Below, piece by piece: positions 24,058 to 34,077 of a DNA stretch of 64,000 nucleotides. The stretch is from Ruminococcaceae bacterium R-25. Lineage in GTDB: Bacteria > Bacillota > Clostridia > Saccharofermentanales > Saccharofermentanaceae. The position numbers were made by a program, and so were the translations under genes. The notes beneath the pieces were generated by a model that was not told where the DNA came from, ran no database searches, and was given only the letters and a program-made list of their open reading frames with translations. The DNA lies in assembly GCA_003149065.1 (NCBI GenBank), contig QGFZ01000001.1:868001-932000 (forward strand). The letters run 5' to 3'. Within the stretch, counting starts at the first letter, position 1. The number at the start of each line of letters is the position of its first letter.

Positions 24058-25728
24058 TTAGCTGAGCTTTCCTGATAATTCAGCCATGATCTCTGATTCA
24101 ACAGCCATGGCATTTTCCCTGTTATCTGCTACAACGCTTACGTAAGTCTTGAGCTTGGGCTCCGTACCGGAAGGTCTTACGACTACTGAAATATCCTTTG
24201 TGTAGAACTTAAGAACATCAGACTTCGGAAGGCCGTTCAAGCCCTTGCTGTAATCTTCTGTCTTAACGACTTCCTGGCCGGCAATAGAATCAAGACCCTG
24301 ATGGAAAGCTTCCATAATGGATCCCATCTTCTCCATGCCTGCAGAACCGGGGAATTCAAATGAATGCAGTGTATTCAGGCAATATCCGTACTCCTTATAG
24401 AGCTCGTTTAATTTATCGATAAGGCTGATGCCTCTTGTCTTATAGAATGCGAACATCTCAGCAATGATGAATGCTGCATTTACGGCATCCTTATCTCTTA
24501 CATATGAACCTGTAAGATAGCCATAGGACTCTTCAAAGCCGCAGATATAGTCAGCTTCCCTGCCCTTGGCTTCCATTCTGCCGATAACTTCGCCGATGAA
24601 CTTAAAGCCTGTAAGAACATTGATCGTCTCAACACCGTAATGGCTTGCGATCTTCTCAGCAAGGTCCATCGTAACGATAGTCTTAATGAATACCGGATGT
24701 TCAGGCATCTTGTTGTGCTTGATCCTCTGGCTGCAGATATAATCGAGCAGCAGGATACCGACTTCGTTGCCTGAAAGAAGCTGATAGTCGCCGTTTGCAG
24801 TCTTTATAGCTATACCGCATCTGTCAGCGTCAGGGTCGGTCGCGAAAAGAAGGTCCGCACCTGTCTTCTCACAATACTGAAGTCCAAGTTCCATCGCTTC
24901 CCTGATCTCGGGATTCGGATAAGGGCATGTCGGGAAGTTTCCGTCAGGGTTCCTCTGCTCTTCAACAACAATGATGTTCGTAAAGCCTGATTCTGCCAAA
25001 GCTCTTGTAACAGGCTTTAAACCGGTGCCGTTCAAAGGTGAATATACGATGGTTACGTTCTTGTCGATCTCATCACCGAAAAGGACAGACTGGCTCTTAA
25101 CAGCTTCAATGAAGCCGTCCATTACTGAATCAGGAATGTATTCGATCTTACCTTCTTCTACAGCCTTTTCGAAATCCATCGACTTGACGTCTGTAAAGAT
25201 ATCGAGCTTTTCGATCTCGGCTAAAATAGCAGCAGCTGCTTCAGTAGTGATCTGGCATCCGTCAGCGCCATAGACCTTATAGCCGTTGTATTTTGCGGGG
25301 TTGTGCGATGCAGTGATCATGATGCCCTGTGAAGCCTTGAGGTCTCTTATTGCAAAACTTACTGTCGGAACAGGGTTTAATGTAGGCCAGATATGGACCT
25401 TAAGTCCGTTAGCGGCAAAGACTGAAGCAGCAACCTTGGCAAAGAGGTCAGACTTGATGCGGCTGTCGTAACCAACTACTACGCTCGGCTGACCGTCAAC
25501 AGTCTTTAAAAGATAATCAGATAAACCCTGGCTCGCTTTTGCAACTACATAGATATTCATGCGATTAGTGCCGGCACCGATCGTACCGCGGAGTCCGCCC
25601 GTACCGAATGCTAAATTCCTGTAGAAAGCATCTTCCATGGCAACATCGTCCATGCCTTTAAGTTCGGCATTGATCTCAGTGTCTGTTGCAAGCTTTAACC
25701 AGCGTTCATATTCTGCTTTGTAATCCAT
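24058..25728 (-). CDS. phosphohexomutase (phosphoglucomutase/phosphomannomutase)
   Basis: 556 aa, alpha-D-phosphohexomutase superfamily. The phosphoserine loop TASHNPAKYNGYK, the metal-binding loop ATDPDADRCG and the sugar loop GFEESYGYL are intact, and the C-terminal RPSGTEPKLK phosphate-binding motif is present. Length fits the PGM2/PgcA-like subgroup of Firmicutes. In this neighbourhood (manA, manC, gmd, fcl) it most likely interconverts mannose-6-phosphate and mannose-1-phosphate for GDP-mannose, although glucose-phosphate activity is equally possible for the subgroup. Confidence 0.92.
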   Translation of the reverse strand: MDYKAEYERWLKLATDTEINAELKGMDDVAMEDAFYRNLAFGTGGLRGTIGAGTNRMNIYVVAKASQGLSDYLLKTVDGQPSVVVGYDSRIKSDLFAKVAASVFAANGLKVHIWPTLNPVPTVSFAIRDLKASQGIMITASHNPAKYNGYKVYGADGCQITTEAAAAILAEIEKLDIFTDVKSMDFEKAVEEGKIEYIPDSVMDGFIEAVKSQSVLFGDEIDKNVTIVYSPLNGTGLKPVTRALAESGFTNIIVVEEQRNPDGNFPTCPYPNPEIREAMELGLQYCEKTGADLLFATDPDADRCGIAIKTANGDYQLLSGNEVGILLLDYICSQRIKHNKMPEHPVFIKTIVTMDLAEKIASHYGVETINVLTGFKFIGEVIGRMEAKGREADYICGFEESYGYLTGSYVRDKDAVNAAFIIAEMFAFYKTRGISLIDKLNELYKEYGYCLNTLHSFEFPGSAGMEKMGSIMEAFHQGLDSIAGQEVVKTEDYSKGLNGLPKSDVLKFYTKDISVVVRPSGTEPKLKTYVSVVADNRENAMAVESEIMAELSGKLS

Positions 25729-25743
25729 CTTTATGTCTCCTGT

Positions 25744-26769
25744 TCAGATATTCTTTTCAATAATGTCTGCGATGTGGGAATAGTCATTGGGATAAACCTT
25801 ATCTGACCAATCGAAAGCATCCATCTTTTCTATTACTCTGCCGATATCCTTAAGTTCATCGACCTTAATGGATATCGCAAGTTTCCTGTCCTTTAACTGG
25901 TTGATCGTCATGGTATCTTCTGCGGTATCGTCACGCTCCAAAAGCGCCGTGTGGACGCCCGCTGTTACAAACTCCGATACTGTAGAATACCCTGCTTTTG
26001 CGATGCAGTAATCTGCTGCTGCAACGTAGTCCTGCGTATTATTTATTTTCGGATCCAGGTATTCGACGTTATCGCCGATGAGCTTTAAAGATCTCGTGAC
26101 TATGAACGAATACGGGAGTTCACTTACATCGATGTCAAAATCGAATCCTGAATTGCTCGCGCCACAAGTGATAAGAACTATTGGCTTATCGTGAGATTCC
26201 CTGATCGCCTTTACCTTTTCCGGATCGAAAGGTCTTGCGGAAAATCCTGCTTCAAAGCCTTCCTTGAAAAATGCTCTGGATGCTTCATTTGCGAGGTCGA
26301 AAAATATGATCTTATCAGCCTGCCTGTATGCGTCCTTATATATATTTAAGAGTTCATCAGGAACAAAAGGTTCATACTGCTCGATCCAAGTGAAATTGGT
26401 CATAAGAAAGCAAGGGATTCCCTTTTTCTTTGCAGCAATAACAGCCCATGGACAGATATCTACGATATAGCAGTCTGCATCGACGCTCTCTTTTATAAGT
26501 CGGTCCCACTTGGCGATGTGCTCTTCTATCCTCTTTACCGTTGAATCAGTATCGATAAGGATCGTGCCGGGATATACGATGAGGCCTGCGTCAGTATCGT
26601 CTACGATAAGGTCAGCCTTGCCGCCAAGATAGTTATCGGTTACGGCAGCATGTTCTTTTCCTGTTACGACAGTAACCTTATGGCCCCTTCTGATCAGTTC
26701 CGCCATGACAGGGAGTTCCCTCATCAGATGGCCGAACCCGTGATTGGTTATAAAGTAAGCAAATCTCAT
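25744..26769 (-). CDS. GT-B glycosyltransferase (MGT/MurG-like)
   Basis: 341 aa from the ATG at 26769; a TTG three codons earlier overlaps the manA stop codon and is less likely. The N-terminus RFAYFITNHGFGHLMRELPVMAELIRRGHKVTVVTG is the glycine-rich loop typical of GT1/GT28-like enzymes, and the C-terminal half has YSTVSEFVTAGVHTALLERDD, the donor-binding region. The donor sugar is unknown. The gene begins 3 nt after manA and is followed 15 nt later by the phosphohexomutase gene. Confidence 0.82.
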   Translation of the reverse strand: MRFAYFITNHGFGHLMRELPVMAELIRRGHKVTVVTGKEHAAVTDNYLGGKADLIVDDTDAGLIVYPGTILIDTDSTVKRIEEHIAKWDRLIKESVDADCYIVDICPWAVIAAKKKGIPCFLMTNFTWIEQYEPFVPDELLNIYKDAYRQADKIIFFDLANEASRAFFKEGFEAGFSARPFDPEKVKAIRESHDKPIVLITCGASNSGFDFDIDVSELPYSFIVTRSLKLIGDNVEYLDPKINNTQDYVAAADYCIAKAGYSTVSEFVTAGVHTALLERDDTAEDTMTINQLKDRKLAISIKVDELKDIGRVIEKMDAFDWSDKVYPNDYSHIADIIEKNI

Positions 26770-26771
26770 AT

Positions 26772-27746
26772 TTAACAACTTACATCAAGTATCTGCGCCT
26801 GACCGTGAAGTTTCATCTCGATGCTGTCAGCAGGTACGAAGATCAAGTCTCCTTTGAAGAAATTAAGCATAAAGCCGTCAGATACTATTATTCCGCAGCC
26901 GTCTACGCAGAGCAATGCATGAAATGAGTTTTCGCCTGTCTTAAAAGAGGCAAGTTCCCTGTTAACTTCCGTATTAAGAAGGAGTCTTTCGACTTGGAAA
27001 TACTTGCAGCGACACAAAAGCTCACTGGCGCACCCGGCTTTGTATTTTAACACTCTCATAGGCTGCCTGGGCGCTGCAGAAGCCTTGAGCTTAGCAACTT
27101 CAAGACCCTTATCGATATTTAATTCACGCGGCTTTCCATTCTTGTCGACACGGTCATAGTCGTAAAGACGATATGTAACGTTTGAGTTCTCCTGAATCTC
27201 TGCAACAAGGCAGCCTGCTCCTATAGCGTGTACCGTGCCGGATTCAATAAAGAACAGGTCATTCTTTTTAACAGGTACATGATTTAACAGGTTACCGACA
27301 GTATCGTCATCAATTGCTTTTCTGACTTCAGCTGCTTCAACATCTCTGTTAAAACCGTAGACCAAAGTCGAATCCTTTTTAGAATCCAGCACATACCAGA
27401 ACTCAGTCTTGCCGAGCTGGCCCTCGTTCTTAAGGCTGTATTCATCGTCAGGATGAACCTGTACGGAAAGGTCCTTATTTGCATCGATGAGCTTTATGAG
27501 GATCGGGAAATGTCCGTTTGCAACCGTTGAAGCATGAGTTCCAATATATTCAGGGTGAGCTTTTAAGACCTCTCTTAAAGTCTCTCCCGTTGTAAGCACA
27601 GAACATCCGTCTTTATGCGTGGAACATACCCATGCCTCTGCAAAAGGATCGGCATCGATGCCGAACTTGAAGTCGTCATTAAGCCTGGAACCACCCCAGA
27701 GGTAGTCCTTTGATGCAGGCTTTAACAGGAACGGCTTGTTGTTCAT
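26772..27746 (-). CDS. manA: class I mannose-6-phosphate isomerase
   Basis: 324 aa, cupin fold. PASKDYLWGGSRL at the N-terminus, DLSVQVHPDDEY with the zinc-binding histidine, KTEFWYVLD, and ESGTVHAIGAG are all typical of ManA. It converts fructose-6-phosphate to mannose-6-phosphate, feeding GDP-mannose and GDP-fucose. It is directly between manC and a GT-B gene in the cluster, so it probably serves the polysaccharide rather than mannose catabolism. Confidence 0.93.
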   Translation of the reverse strand: MNNKPFLLKPASKDYLWGGSRLNDDFKFGIDADPFAEAWVCSTHKDGCSVLTTGETLREVLKAHPEYIGTHASTVANGHFPILIKLIDANKDLSVQVHPDDEYSLKNEGQLGKTEFWYVLDSKKDSTLVYGFNRDVEAAEVRKAIDDDTVGNLLNHVPVKKNDLFFIESGTVHAIGAGCLVAEIQENSNVTYRLYDYDRVDKNGKPRELNIDKGLEVAKLKASAAPRQPMRVLKYKAGCASELLCRCKYFQVERLLLNTEVNRELASFKTGENSFHALLCVDGCGIIVSDGFMLNFFKGDLIFVPADSIEMKLHGQAQILDVSC

Positions 27747-27760
27747 CTGATCTCTCCTGA

Positions 27761-29074
27761 TTACAGTTCGTACTTATGCTTGTCTGCTACGTTGATATCT
27801 TCGCCCAACTGGACTTCGATAAGCTGGATGCCCTCATCACCCGCAAATACGGTGTGCTTGCATCCTGCTGCCATAGTGATGACGTCACCCGGTCTTACCA
27901 GCTGCTCCATTCCGTCAACGACCGTGCGGCCGGAACCCGCAATTACAGTCCATACTTCATCACGCTTATCGTGGCTGTGATAGTTCATCTTATTGCCGGG
28001 ATTAAGAGTTACCTTAACCGTCATTGAAGACTCTTCGATATCAAGGACTCTGTAAGAACCCCAGCTCTTCTCAGCAAACATTACGCGCTGGTCGATTTCA
28101 TCAACAAAAGGCTTGATGTAGGAGCTCTGCTCCTTATCGGATACAAGGATTCCCTCAGGGCTTGCAGAGATGACCATATCCTTAAGGCCCATACCGATGA
28201 TCGGAATACCAAGCTCATTGATGATGTTAACATTGGAGCACTTATCGTTCAGCGCGCCGTCACCGATGATGGGATCTGTCATGGCCTCAGTCAAAGTATT
28301 CCATGTACCAAGGTCCTTCCATTCACCGTTGTATCGGAGAACGTCAATTGAAGTCTCAGCCTCAACTACAGCGTAGTCGAATGAGATCTTCTTTAAGTTC
28401 GCATAGTTCGAAAAGAGCTCGTCGTAGTTATCGGTACCCAAAAGTTCCTTACTCTTATCAAGAACGTAAGAAAGCTTATAAGCGAATACGCCGCCGTTCC
28501 AGAGAGCGCCGCCGTCAATATATTCCTGAGCCTTCTCGGCAGTAGGCTTTTCGGTAAAGCCCCATCCGTCAGTACCGTCATCGTTCTTCTTGGGCTTGAT
28601 GTAGCCGTACTTCTCAGAAGGATAAGTCGGCTCGATGCCCATGAGAGTAAGATTCTTCTCACCCTTTGAAGCTGCTTCATAGAGTCTGTTTACGCACTCG
28701 AAATACGAATCCTCAACATAAGGATCTACCGGGCATACAACTACCGCTTCATCTCTCGGGACATTCATTACGCAGTTAAGATATGCAGTTGCAAGCGCAA
28801 TAGCAGCGAATGTATCTCTTCTGCAAGGCTCAACTGATACACCGATATCAAGGCCGATCTGGTTATGGATAGCGGATACCTGTGATTTGGAAGTAGCAAC
28901 TGTAACAACAGCATCGGGATCGACTGCCTTTATCTGGCCGTAGATCCTCTGGACCATTGATTCAAGTTCGCCGTTCTCATTTTTGAATATCTTAATGAAC
29001 TGCTTTGAACGGATGTCGTTCGATAAAGGCCAGAGCCTTTTACCTGATCCGCCTGATAGAAGGATTATGTTCAT
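27761..29074 (-). CDS. manC: mannose-1-phosphate guanylyltransferase (with C-terminal cupin)
   Basis: 437 aa. The nucleotidyltransferase domain (~1-310) has ILLSGGSGKRLWPLSN and FIKIF, the ManC signature; FTEKPT and WNGGVFAYK follow. The C-terminal ~110 residues form a type II cupin (VKVTLNPGNKMNYHSHDKRDEVW). ManC makes GDP-mannose from GTP and mannose-1-phosphate. It is shorter than the usual bifunctional ManC of about 470 aa, mostly in the linker. It follows fcl by 3 nt and precedes manA. Confidence 0.93.
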   Translation of the reverse strand: MNIILLSGGSGKRLWPLSNDIRSKQFIKIFKNENGELESMVQRIYGQIKAVDPDAVVTVATSKSQVSAIHNQIGLDIGVSVEPCRRDTFAAIALATAYLNCVMNVPRDEAVVVCPVDPYVEDSYFECVNRLYEAASKGEKNLTLMGIEPTYPSEKYGYIKPKKNDDGTDGWGFTEKPTAEKAQEYIDGGALWNGGVFAYKLSYVLDKSKELLGTDNYDELFSNYANLKKISFDYAVVEAETSIDVLRYNGEWKDLGTWNTLTEAMTDPIIGDGALNDKCSNVNIINELGIPIIGMGLKDMVISASPEGILVSDKEQSSYIKPFVDEIDQRVMFAEKSWGSYRVLDIEESSMTVKVTLNPGNKMNYHSHDKRDEVWTVIAGSGRTVVDGMEQLVRPGDVITMAAGCKHTVFAGDEGIQLIEVQLGEDINVADKHKYEL

Positions 29075-29077
29075 AAA

Positions 29078-30022
29078 TTACCTTTCTGCCCTCATCGGGT
29101 TTTCTAAAAAGTCCTTATATGCGAGTCTGATTCCGTCTTCTAATTCTGTCTTATATGTCCAGCCGAGCTTTGTTGCCTTGGAAACGTCCAAAAGCTTTCT
29201 CGGTGTGCCATTGGGCTTAGTGGTATCCCACTCGATCTTTCCTTCGTAACCTACAACCTTTGCAACGAGCTCAGTAAGTTCCTTGATAGTAAGTTCCTTG
29301 CCTGTGCCGGCATTTACAGTCTCGTCACCGCTGTAGTTGTTCATGAGGAATACGCAAAGGTTAGCGAGGTCATCTACATAAAGGAATTCTCTTAGCGGTG
29401 AACCGTCACCCCAGCATGTTACTGATTCCTTGCCCTCAACCTTTGCCTCGTGGAAACGGCGGATCAATGCCGGAAGAACATGGCTGTGCTCCGGATGGTA
29501 GTTATCGTTGGGTCCGTAAAGATTTGTAGGCATTACGGAAATATAGTCTGTGCCGTACTGGCCGTTTAAATATTCGCAGTACTTAAGTCCTGAGATCTTT
29601 GCAAGAGCATAAGCTTCGTTTGTCTGCTCAAGAGAAGAAGTCAGAAGGCATGACTCAGGCATAGGCTGGGGAGCCATTCTCGGGTAAATGCAGGAGCTTC
29701 CTAAGAACTCTAACTTCTTGCATCCGTTCTTCCACGCGCTGTGGATAACGTTCATCTCAAGGATCATGTTGTCGTACATGAAGTCAGCCTTTGCTTTGGC
29801 ATTTCCCATGATGCCGCCTACTTTAGCAGCTGCGAGGAATACATATTCAGGCTTTTCTTCTTCGAAAAACTTTTCGACCTGGTCCTGTCTTGTGAGGTCA
29901 AGTTCCTTATGTGTTCTCAAAACGAGATTGTGATATCCCTGACGCTCTAATTCTCTTACGATTGCTGAGCCTACCATTCCCTTGTGGCCGGCTACATAGA
30001 TCTTTGCATTTTTGTCCATCAT
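29078..30022 (-). CDS. fcl: GDP-L-fucose synthase
   Basis: 314 aa, extended short-chain dehydrogenase. AGHKGMVGSAIVREL is the Rossmann glycine motif; SSCIYP and the YALAKISGLKYCEYLN segment give the Ser and Tyr-x3-Lys catalytic residues; MPTNLYGPNDNYHPEHSHVLPALIRRFHEA is highly characteristic of Fcl/WcaG. It epimerises and reduces GDP-4-keto-6-deoxymannose to GDP-L-fucose. It begins 1 nt after gmd, so the two steps are coupled. Confidence 0.96.
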   Translation of the reverse strand: MMDKNAKIYVAGHKGMVGSAIVRELERQGYHNLVLRTHKELDLTRQDQVEKFFEEEKPEYVFLAAAKVGGIMGNAKAKADFMYDNMILEMNVIHSAWKNGCKKLEFLGSSCIYPRMAPQPMPESCLLTSSLEQTNEAYALAKISGLKYCEYLNGQYGTDYISVMPTNLYGPNDNYHPEHSHVLPALIRRFHEAKVEGKESVTCWGDGSPLREFLYVDDLANLCVFLMNNYSGDETVNAGTGKELTIKELTELVAKVVGYEGKIEWDTTKPNGTPRKLLDVSKATKLGWTYKTELEDGIRLAYKDFLENPMRAER

Positions 30023-30023
30023 A

Positions 30024-31067
30024 TCAGAGCGCCTCTTTCATTGCTTTCTGCTGCTTAGCGAGCATTCTGTCATGCTTTGCCATGATCTCGATAAGTTCTT
30101 CATATGTTGTCTTCTGAGGATTCCAGCCTAAGACTGTCTTAGCCTTTGTAGGATCGCCCCAGAGGTTATCAACGTCTGTAGGTCTGAACCATGCAGGATT
30201 TACGCAAACGAGCATCTTGCCGGTCTTTACGTCATAACCCTTTTCGTCAACGCCTGTGCCTTCCCAGCGGATCTCAATTCCGTTAGCCTTGAAAGCCTTT
30301 TCCGTGAAATCTCTTACAGTGTGCTGCTCGCCTGTTGCGATAACGAAATCGTCAGGTGTCTCCTGCTGCATGATGAGCCACATGCACTCAACATAATCTT
30401 TTGCATAACCCCAGTCACGGAGTGAATCCATGTTGCCTAATTCCAAGTGATCCTGAAGTCCTTCAGCGATCCTTCCTGCAGCGAGTGTGATCTTTCTTGT
30501 AACGAAGTTCTCACCGCGTCTTTCGGACTCGTGGTTAAAGAGAATGCCGTTAACTGCGAACATTCCATAAGCTTCCCTGTATTCCTTGATCATCCAGAAG
30601 CCGTACTGCTTTGCAACTGCATAAGGGCTGTAAGGATGGAACGGTGTTGTTTCTCTCTGGGGAACTTCTTCTACCTTGCCGAAGAGCTCAAATGTGGAAG
30701 CCTGATAGATCTTGCATGTCTTCTCTAAACCTAACATTCTCATAGCTTCGAGAAGTCTTAAAACACCGATGGCATCAACGTCGCCGGAATACTCAGGAAC
30801 GTCGAAGCTGACCTGAACGTGGCTCTGTGCAGCTAAGTTATAGATCTCATCTGGCATAACTTCCTTGATGATGCGGATAAGTGAAGTTGAATCTGTGAGG
30901 TCTCCGTCGTGGAGCTTGATCTTATCCAGGATATGCTCGATACGTCCTGTATTTGCAATACTTGCTCTTCTTGTGATGCCGTGAACTTCATAGCCCTTTT
31001 CCAAAAGGAACTCTGCGAGGTAAGAACCGTCCTGGCCTGTGATACCTGTGATCAATGCCTTTTTCAT
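30024..31067 (-). CDS. gmd: GDP-mannose 4,6-dehydratase
   Basis: 347 aa. [33 protein letters not shown] is the near-invariant Gmd N-terminus; [12 protein letters not shown], the Tyr-x3-Lys motif ([10 protein letters not shown]) and [18 protein letters not shown] follow. It produces GDP-4-keto-6-deoxy-D-mannose with bound NADP. Together with fcl, manC, manA and the phosphohexomutase it completes the pathway to GDP-L-fucose. AAGGAG lies upstream of the ATG. A hairpin at 31137-31173 precedes it, making this a possible break in the operon. Confidence 0.97.
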   Translation of the reverse strand: MKKALITGITGQDGSYLAEFLLEKGYEVHGITRRASIANTGRIEHILDKIKLHDGDLTDSTSLIRIIKEVMPDEIYNLAAQSHVQVSFDVPEYSGDVDAIGVLRLLEAMRMLGLEKTCKIYQASTFELFGKVEEVPQRETTPFHPYSPYAVAKQYGFWMIKEYREAYGMFAVNGILFNHESERRGENFVTRKITLAAGRIAEGLQDHLELGNMDSLRDWGYAKDYVECMWLIMQQETPDDFVIATGEQHTVRDFTEKAFKANGIEIRWEGTGVDEKGYDVKTGKMLVCVNPAWFRPTDVDNLWGDPTKAKTVLGWNPQKTTYEELIEIMAKHDRMLAKQQKAMKEAL

Positions 31068-31136
31068 GTATAAATCTCCTTCAAATTAATATTCATTAGC
31101 ACTAAATGGTTCAAATACTTGACCATAATAAAATAT

Positions 31137-31173
31137 GCGAACTGCTCTAAGAATTCACCTTTTTGCAGTTCGC
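31137..31173 (-). terminator. intra-operon terminator-like hairpin between the AraC gene and gmd
   Basis: Perfect 9-bp stem GCGAACTGC/GCAGTTCGC with a 19-nt loop, followed on the minus strand by ATATTTTATT. The T-tract is interrupted, so it is a weak or regulated terminator. In a LoaP-controlled operon such sites are what the antiterminator would read through. Confidence 0.5.
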
Positions 31174-31194
31174 TTACATTATATAGCTTTTTTA

Positions 31195-32061
31195 TTACCA
31201 CTGCTCGCGGTAAACAGTAGGAGAAACTCCCTCGACCTCTTTGAAAACCCGTGAAAAGTAATGAGGTGCGCCGATACCGACTTCATATCCGATCTCTTCG
31301 ACGCTTTTATTCGTAAATCTTAATAACTGCTTAGCATGCGTGATCCTGACCGATAAGAGATATGAAGTGATCGTCATGCCGAACTGCTCTTTAAATGAAT
31401 GTGTCAGATAGTGCTTTGAAATAAAGAACTTCGCACAAAGGCTGTCTAACGATATCTTCGATTCGTAATTTTCATCAAGATAAGTCTTAACCTCAAGAAC
31501 ACTCGCCTTCTTTACCGGAAGCGCCTTGTCTTCCGGATGCCAGGACTCAGCCATTATCAGCCTTAGAAGCGTTGAGAGCTTCTCGTTTATAAGCATGTCT
31601 CTCATATGCTCTGAGCTTTTCGAGAGGCTTATCAGGTCGCCTAAGACATCTGCAAAAGGCCTGGTATCAGAAGGCTCGAATGAAGGTCTTCCGCCTCTCT
31701 CGCAATACTTGTTATAGATGGAAGCTAAAGTAGGACCATAGAAATGGCACCACGACAAAGCCCAGAGATCATCCGGATCAGGCTGATGGGAATATGGCTT
31801 ATGGCAGTCGATAAACACGCAGGAGCCTTTAGTCAGCTCATATTCCCTGCCGTTATATTTCAACATGCCGGATCCTTTTTCGACGATTATAAACAGATAA
31901 GACTGGAGATCAGATCTTGAAGATACGTGCGGCTTTAAAGCTTCCAGACGGCCAATTTCCTGAAGATGGAAAAGAGAACTCCTCGCAAAAGGCGATGCAG
32001 TATAAAGGACACGGTCCGAATCTACGATCTTGGACTTGTTGTTAGTAAAGAACTTGTCCAT
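31195..32061 (-). CDS. AraC family transcriptional regulator
   Basis: 288 aa. The N-terminal ~150 residues form a cupin-like sensor domain (LFIIVEKGSGMLKYNGREYELTKGSCVFID). The C-terminal ~100 residues hold two HTH motifs: SLDSLCAKFFISKHYLTHSFKEQFG and SVEEIGYEVGIGAPHYFSRVFKEVEGVSPTVYR, the standard AraC signature. It is on the cluster strand, 18 nt after the Wzy-like gene, and is followed by a hairpin and then the GDP-fucose genes. It may control that downstream part in response to a sugar; the ligand is unknown. Confidence 0.92.
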   Translation of the reverse strand: MDKFFTNNKSKIVDSDRVLYTASPFARSSLFHLQEIGRLEALKPHVSSRSDLQSYLFIIVEKGSGMLKYNGREYELTKGSCVFIDCHKPYSHQPDPDDLWALSWCHFYGPTLASIYNKYCERGGRPSFEPSDTRPFADVLGDLISLSKSSEHMRDMLINEKLSTLLRLIMAESWHPEDKALPVKKASVLEVKTYLDENYESKISLDSLCAKFFISKHYLTHSFKEQFGMTITSYLLSVRITHAKQLLRFTNKSVEEIGYEVGIGAPHYFSRVFKEVEGVSPTVYREQW

Positions 32062-32078
32062 CTCATCTTCCCTTCTAT

Positions 32079-33308
32079 CTATTTCTCAGGTAAAGCAATT
32101 GCCTTTATCCGTTTTAACAGTGCATATCTTTCTGATTGCTTGAAGTATCCCGCAATAGCAAGAGAGAACGCAAGGAATACATAACAGTTATCAAGGAATG
32201 ATTCACAAAGCAATACAACAAACAATGTGAAATATAAGATCAACAGCAGACCGGATCTCTTATCTTTATGATCAATAGCAGTCTTAAATACCGTAAACAG
32301 CATTACAAGATACCCGCCGAGCATCACAATGCCTCCCTGGATCAAAATATCAAAGAACAGATTATGGGCATTTCGGTCAATGCCGTGCCAGGTAATGATC
32401 CATCCTGATTCAAAATTGCCATAGCCGATAATGGGGTGCTTTGAGATCATCTCTATACACAACTGCCAAATCTCGGTCCTTCCCGAAAAGGTCAGGTCTT
32501 TATGGAGCACATTCTGGATGAGTGCTGCCAAAGGCGGTATCATGCCGGCATAAACAATGAGAAGCATGCAGACAAAATATGCGGCCAAAATGGTCTTCAT
32601 ATTTACGATCTTCGACCTTATCTTTGACTTGTGGATCGTCAGGACATAGATCATCATTACAAAAAAGCTTCCAAGTCCGGTACCCGACATCGTAAGGATA
32701 TTGGTTGCTCCGCCTACAATGAGTGCTACTATCCGCAAGACCTTATTTATTCTCTTATCCGGCAGCATAAATGCCGTAGCGATAGATATCAGGACAGGAA
32801 GCGATAATCGGTTATCAACTTCGATAAAGTTAAGCCTGTCGATCTGTCTGTAAGCATTATCCTTGGAATAGGTTGCGAACGTCGCTAATCCATCAGGTTT
32901 TATGATAAGGAAAAACAGGTTGATCACAAGTATGACCGTAAAGTACCAGGCACAAGCTTCCAAAAAGCAATTATCTTTCCTGTAAAACTCATATGAGACC
33001 AGGATCAGCACTGCCAGCAAATGCACTGTGGCACGGAAAAACAGCTTATAATCTCCGCCATGAAGGAAACAGATCATAAGGCTCGATAAAATGAAGACGG
33101 CTGCACCCGGAACGATCAGATTCTTCAGGTTCTTAAATCCTACGGTGGCAGAAAGAACAATCGCAACAAGAAGCACGAGACAGTGCACGGGAAACATCTT
33201 ATTATAGATCGCAGAAGTCAACGGCAGTTTCTCAAAAGACCTTGGTGTAAACAAGATCAGGAAAAACAGCATCAAGCATATAAATTCAATAAAGTTCTTT
33301 CTTCTCAT
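32079..33308 (-). CDS. Wzy/O-antigen ligase family membrane protein
   Basis: 409 aa, about ten to eleven predicted membrane segments. The large periplasmic-type loop contains SGRTEIWQLCIEMISKHPIIGYG, then NAHNLFFDILIQGGIVMLGGYL, the pattern of the O-antigen ligase/polymerase family (Wzy_C), with TGLGSF-like GSGLGSFF upstream. It probably polymerises repeat units on the outer face of the membrane. It follows a GT2 gene by 3 nt. Confidence 0.88.
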   Translation of the reverse strand: MRRKNFIEFICLMLFFLILFTPRSFEKLPLTSAIYNKMFPVHCLVLLVAIVLSATVGFKNLKNLIVPGAAVFILSSLMICFLHGGDYKLFFRATVHLLAVLILVSYEFYRKDNCFLEACAWYFTVILVINLFFLIIKPDGLATFATYSKDNAYRQIDRLNFIEVDNRLSLPVLISIATAFMLPDKRINKVLRIVALIVGGATNILTMSGTGLGSFFVMMIYVLTIHKSKIRSKIVNMKTILAAYFVCMLLIVYAGMIPPLAALIQNVLHKDLTFSGRTEIWQLCIEMISKHPIIGYGNFESGWIITWHGIDRNAHNLFFDILIQGGIVMLGGYLVMLFTVFKTAIDHKDKRSGLLLILYFTLFVVLLCESFLDNCYVFLAFSLAIAGYFKQSERYALLKRIKAIALPEK

Positions 33309-33311
33309 CGC

Positions 33312-34064
33312 TTACCATTCTTTTCTGAACTTATGCTTCAAATACCAGATATATGCTTTGACATTATTCGTCCAACTCTTTCTTTTCAAGCCGTTCTTAA
33401 CTTTGACATTATAAGAATCGACTATTGTTTTGTAATAGTCTTTATTGGATGTTCCTTCAACAGAATAGACACATACCACCCTGTTCTCATAATGGAATGT
33501 GTATTTCTTAAGATATGCCTGAAGGAAAAAATCGTAGTCTGCACCGATCTTAAACTGAGTATCAAAGGATATATCGTCAAATACCTTCTTTCTGGTAAAT
33601 GTCGCCTGGTGACAGAAGAATTTATAGTCCGTCAAAATACTGATATCCCTGTCGGCGAGATCAAGTTTTCTGGTATCTCCTTTAACTCTGTAGCTGTCAC
33701 CATAGACTATGTCATAACCCACATAATCTTTCCCTGTGAACAGATCTTTCAATACATCCGGATCAGCAAATGAATCATCTGCATTAAGGAAAAGTATCCA
33801 TTCACCCGAGCAGAGCTTTGCGCCTTTATTCATTGCATCATAGATGCCGTTATCCTTCTCTGAAACGACTTTGAAGCTTATGCCTTTATCTTCAAATCCG
33901 GATCTGAATCCTTCAACGATATTAAGCGTATTGTCCTTCGATGCACCATCTACGATGATGTATTCGTAATCAGAAAAGTTCTGTTCCAATACTGACTTTA
34001 TAGTATTGGAGATCGTCTTATCCGCGTTATAACAAACCGTAACAACACTTACTGCCGTACTCAT
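33312..34064 (-). CDS. GT2 glycosyltransferase
   Basis: 250 aa. VSVVTVCYNADKTISNTIKSVLEQNFSDYEYIIVDGASKDNT is the classic family 2 N-terminus, LNADDSF gives the DXD-type motif near residue 94, and the Lys-rich C-terminus is typical of small capsule GT2 enzymes. No membrane segment. Donor unknown. It starts 13 nt after the Stealth gene. Confidence 0.92.
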   Translation of the reverse strand: MSTAVSVVTVCYNADKTISNTIKSVLEQNFSDYEYIIVDGASKDNTLNIVEGFRSGFEDKGISFKVVSEKDNGIYDAMNKGAKLCSGEWILFLNADDSFADPDVLKDLFTGKDYVGYDIVYGDSYRVKGDTRKLDLADRDISILTDYKFFCHQATFTRKKVFDDISFDTQFKIGADYDFFLQAYLKKYTFHYENRVVCVYSVEGTSNKDYYKTIVDSYNVKVKNGLKRKSWTNNVKAYIWYLKHKFRKEW

Positions 34065-34077
34065 TTCTCACCTCTGA

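Noticed and set aside
31195-32061. transposon insertion explaining the AraC gene inside the operon
   Set aside because: No inverted repeats, target duplications or transposase remnants flank it; spacing and strand match the operon.
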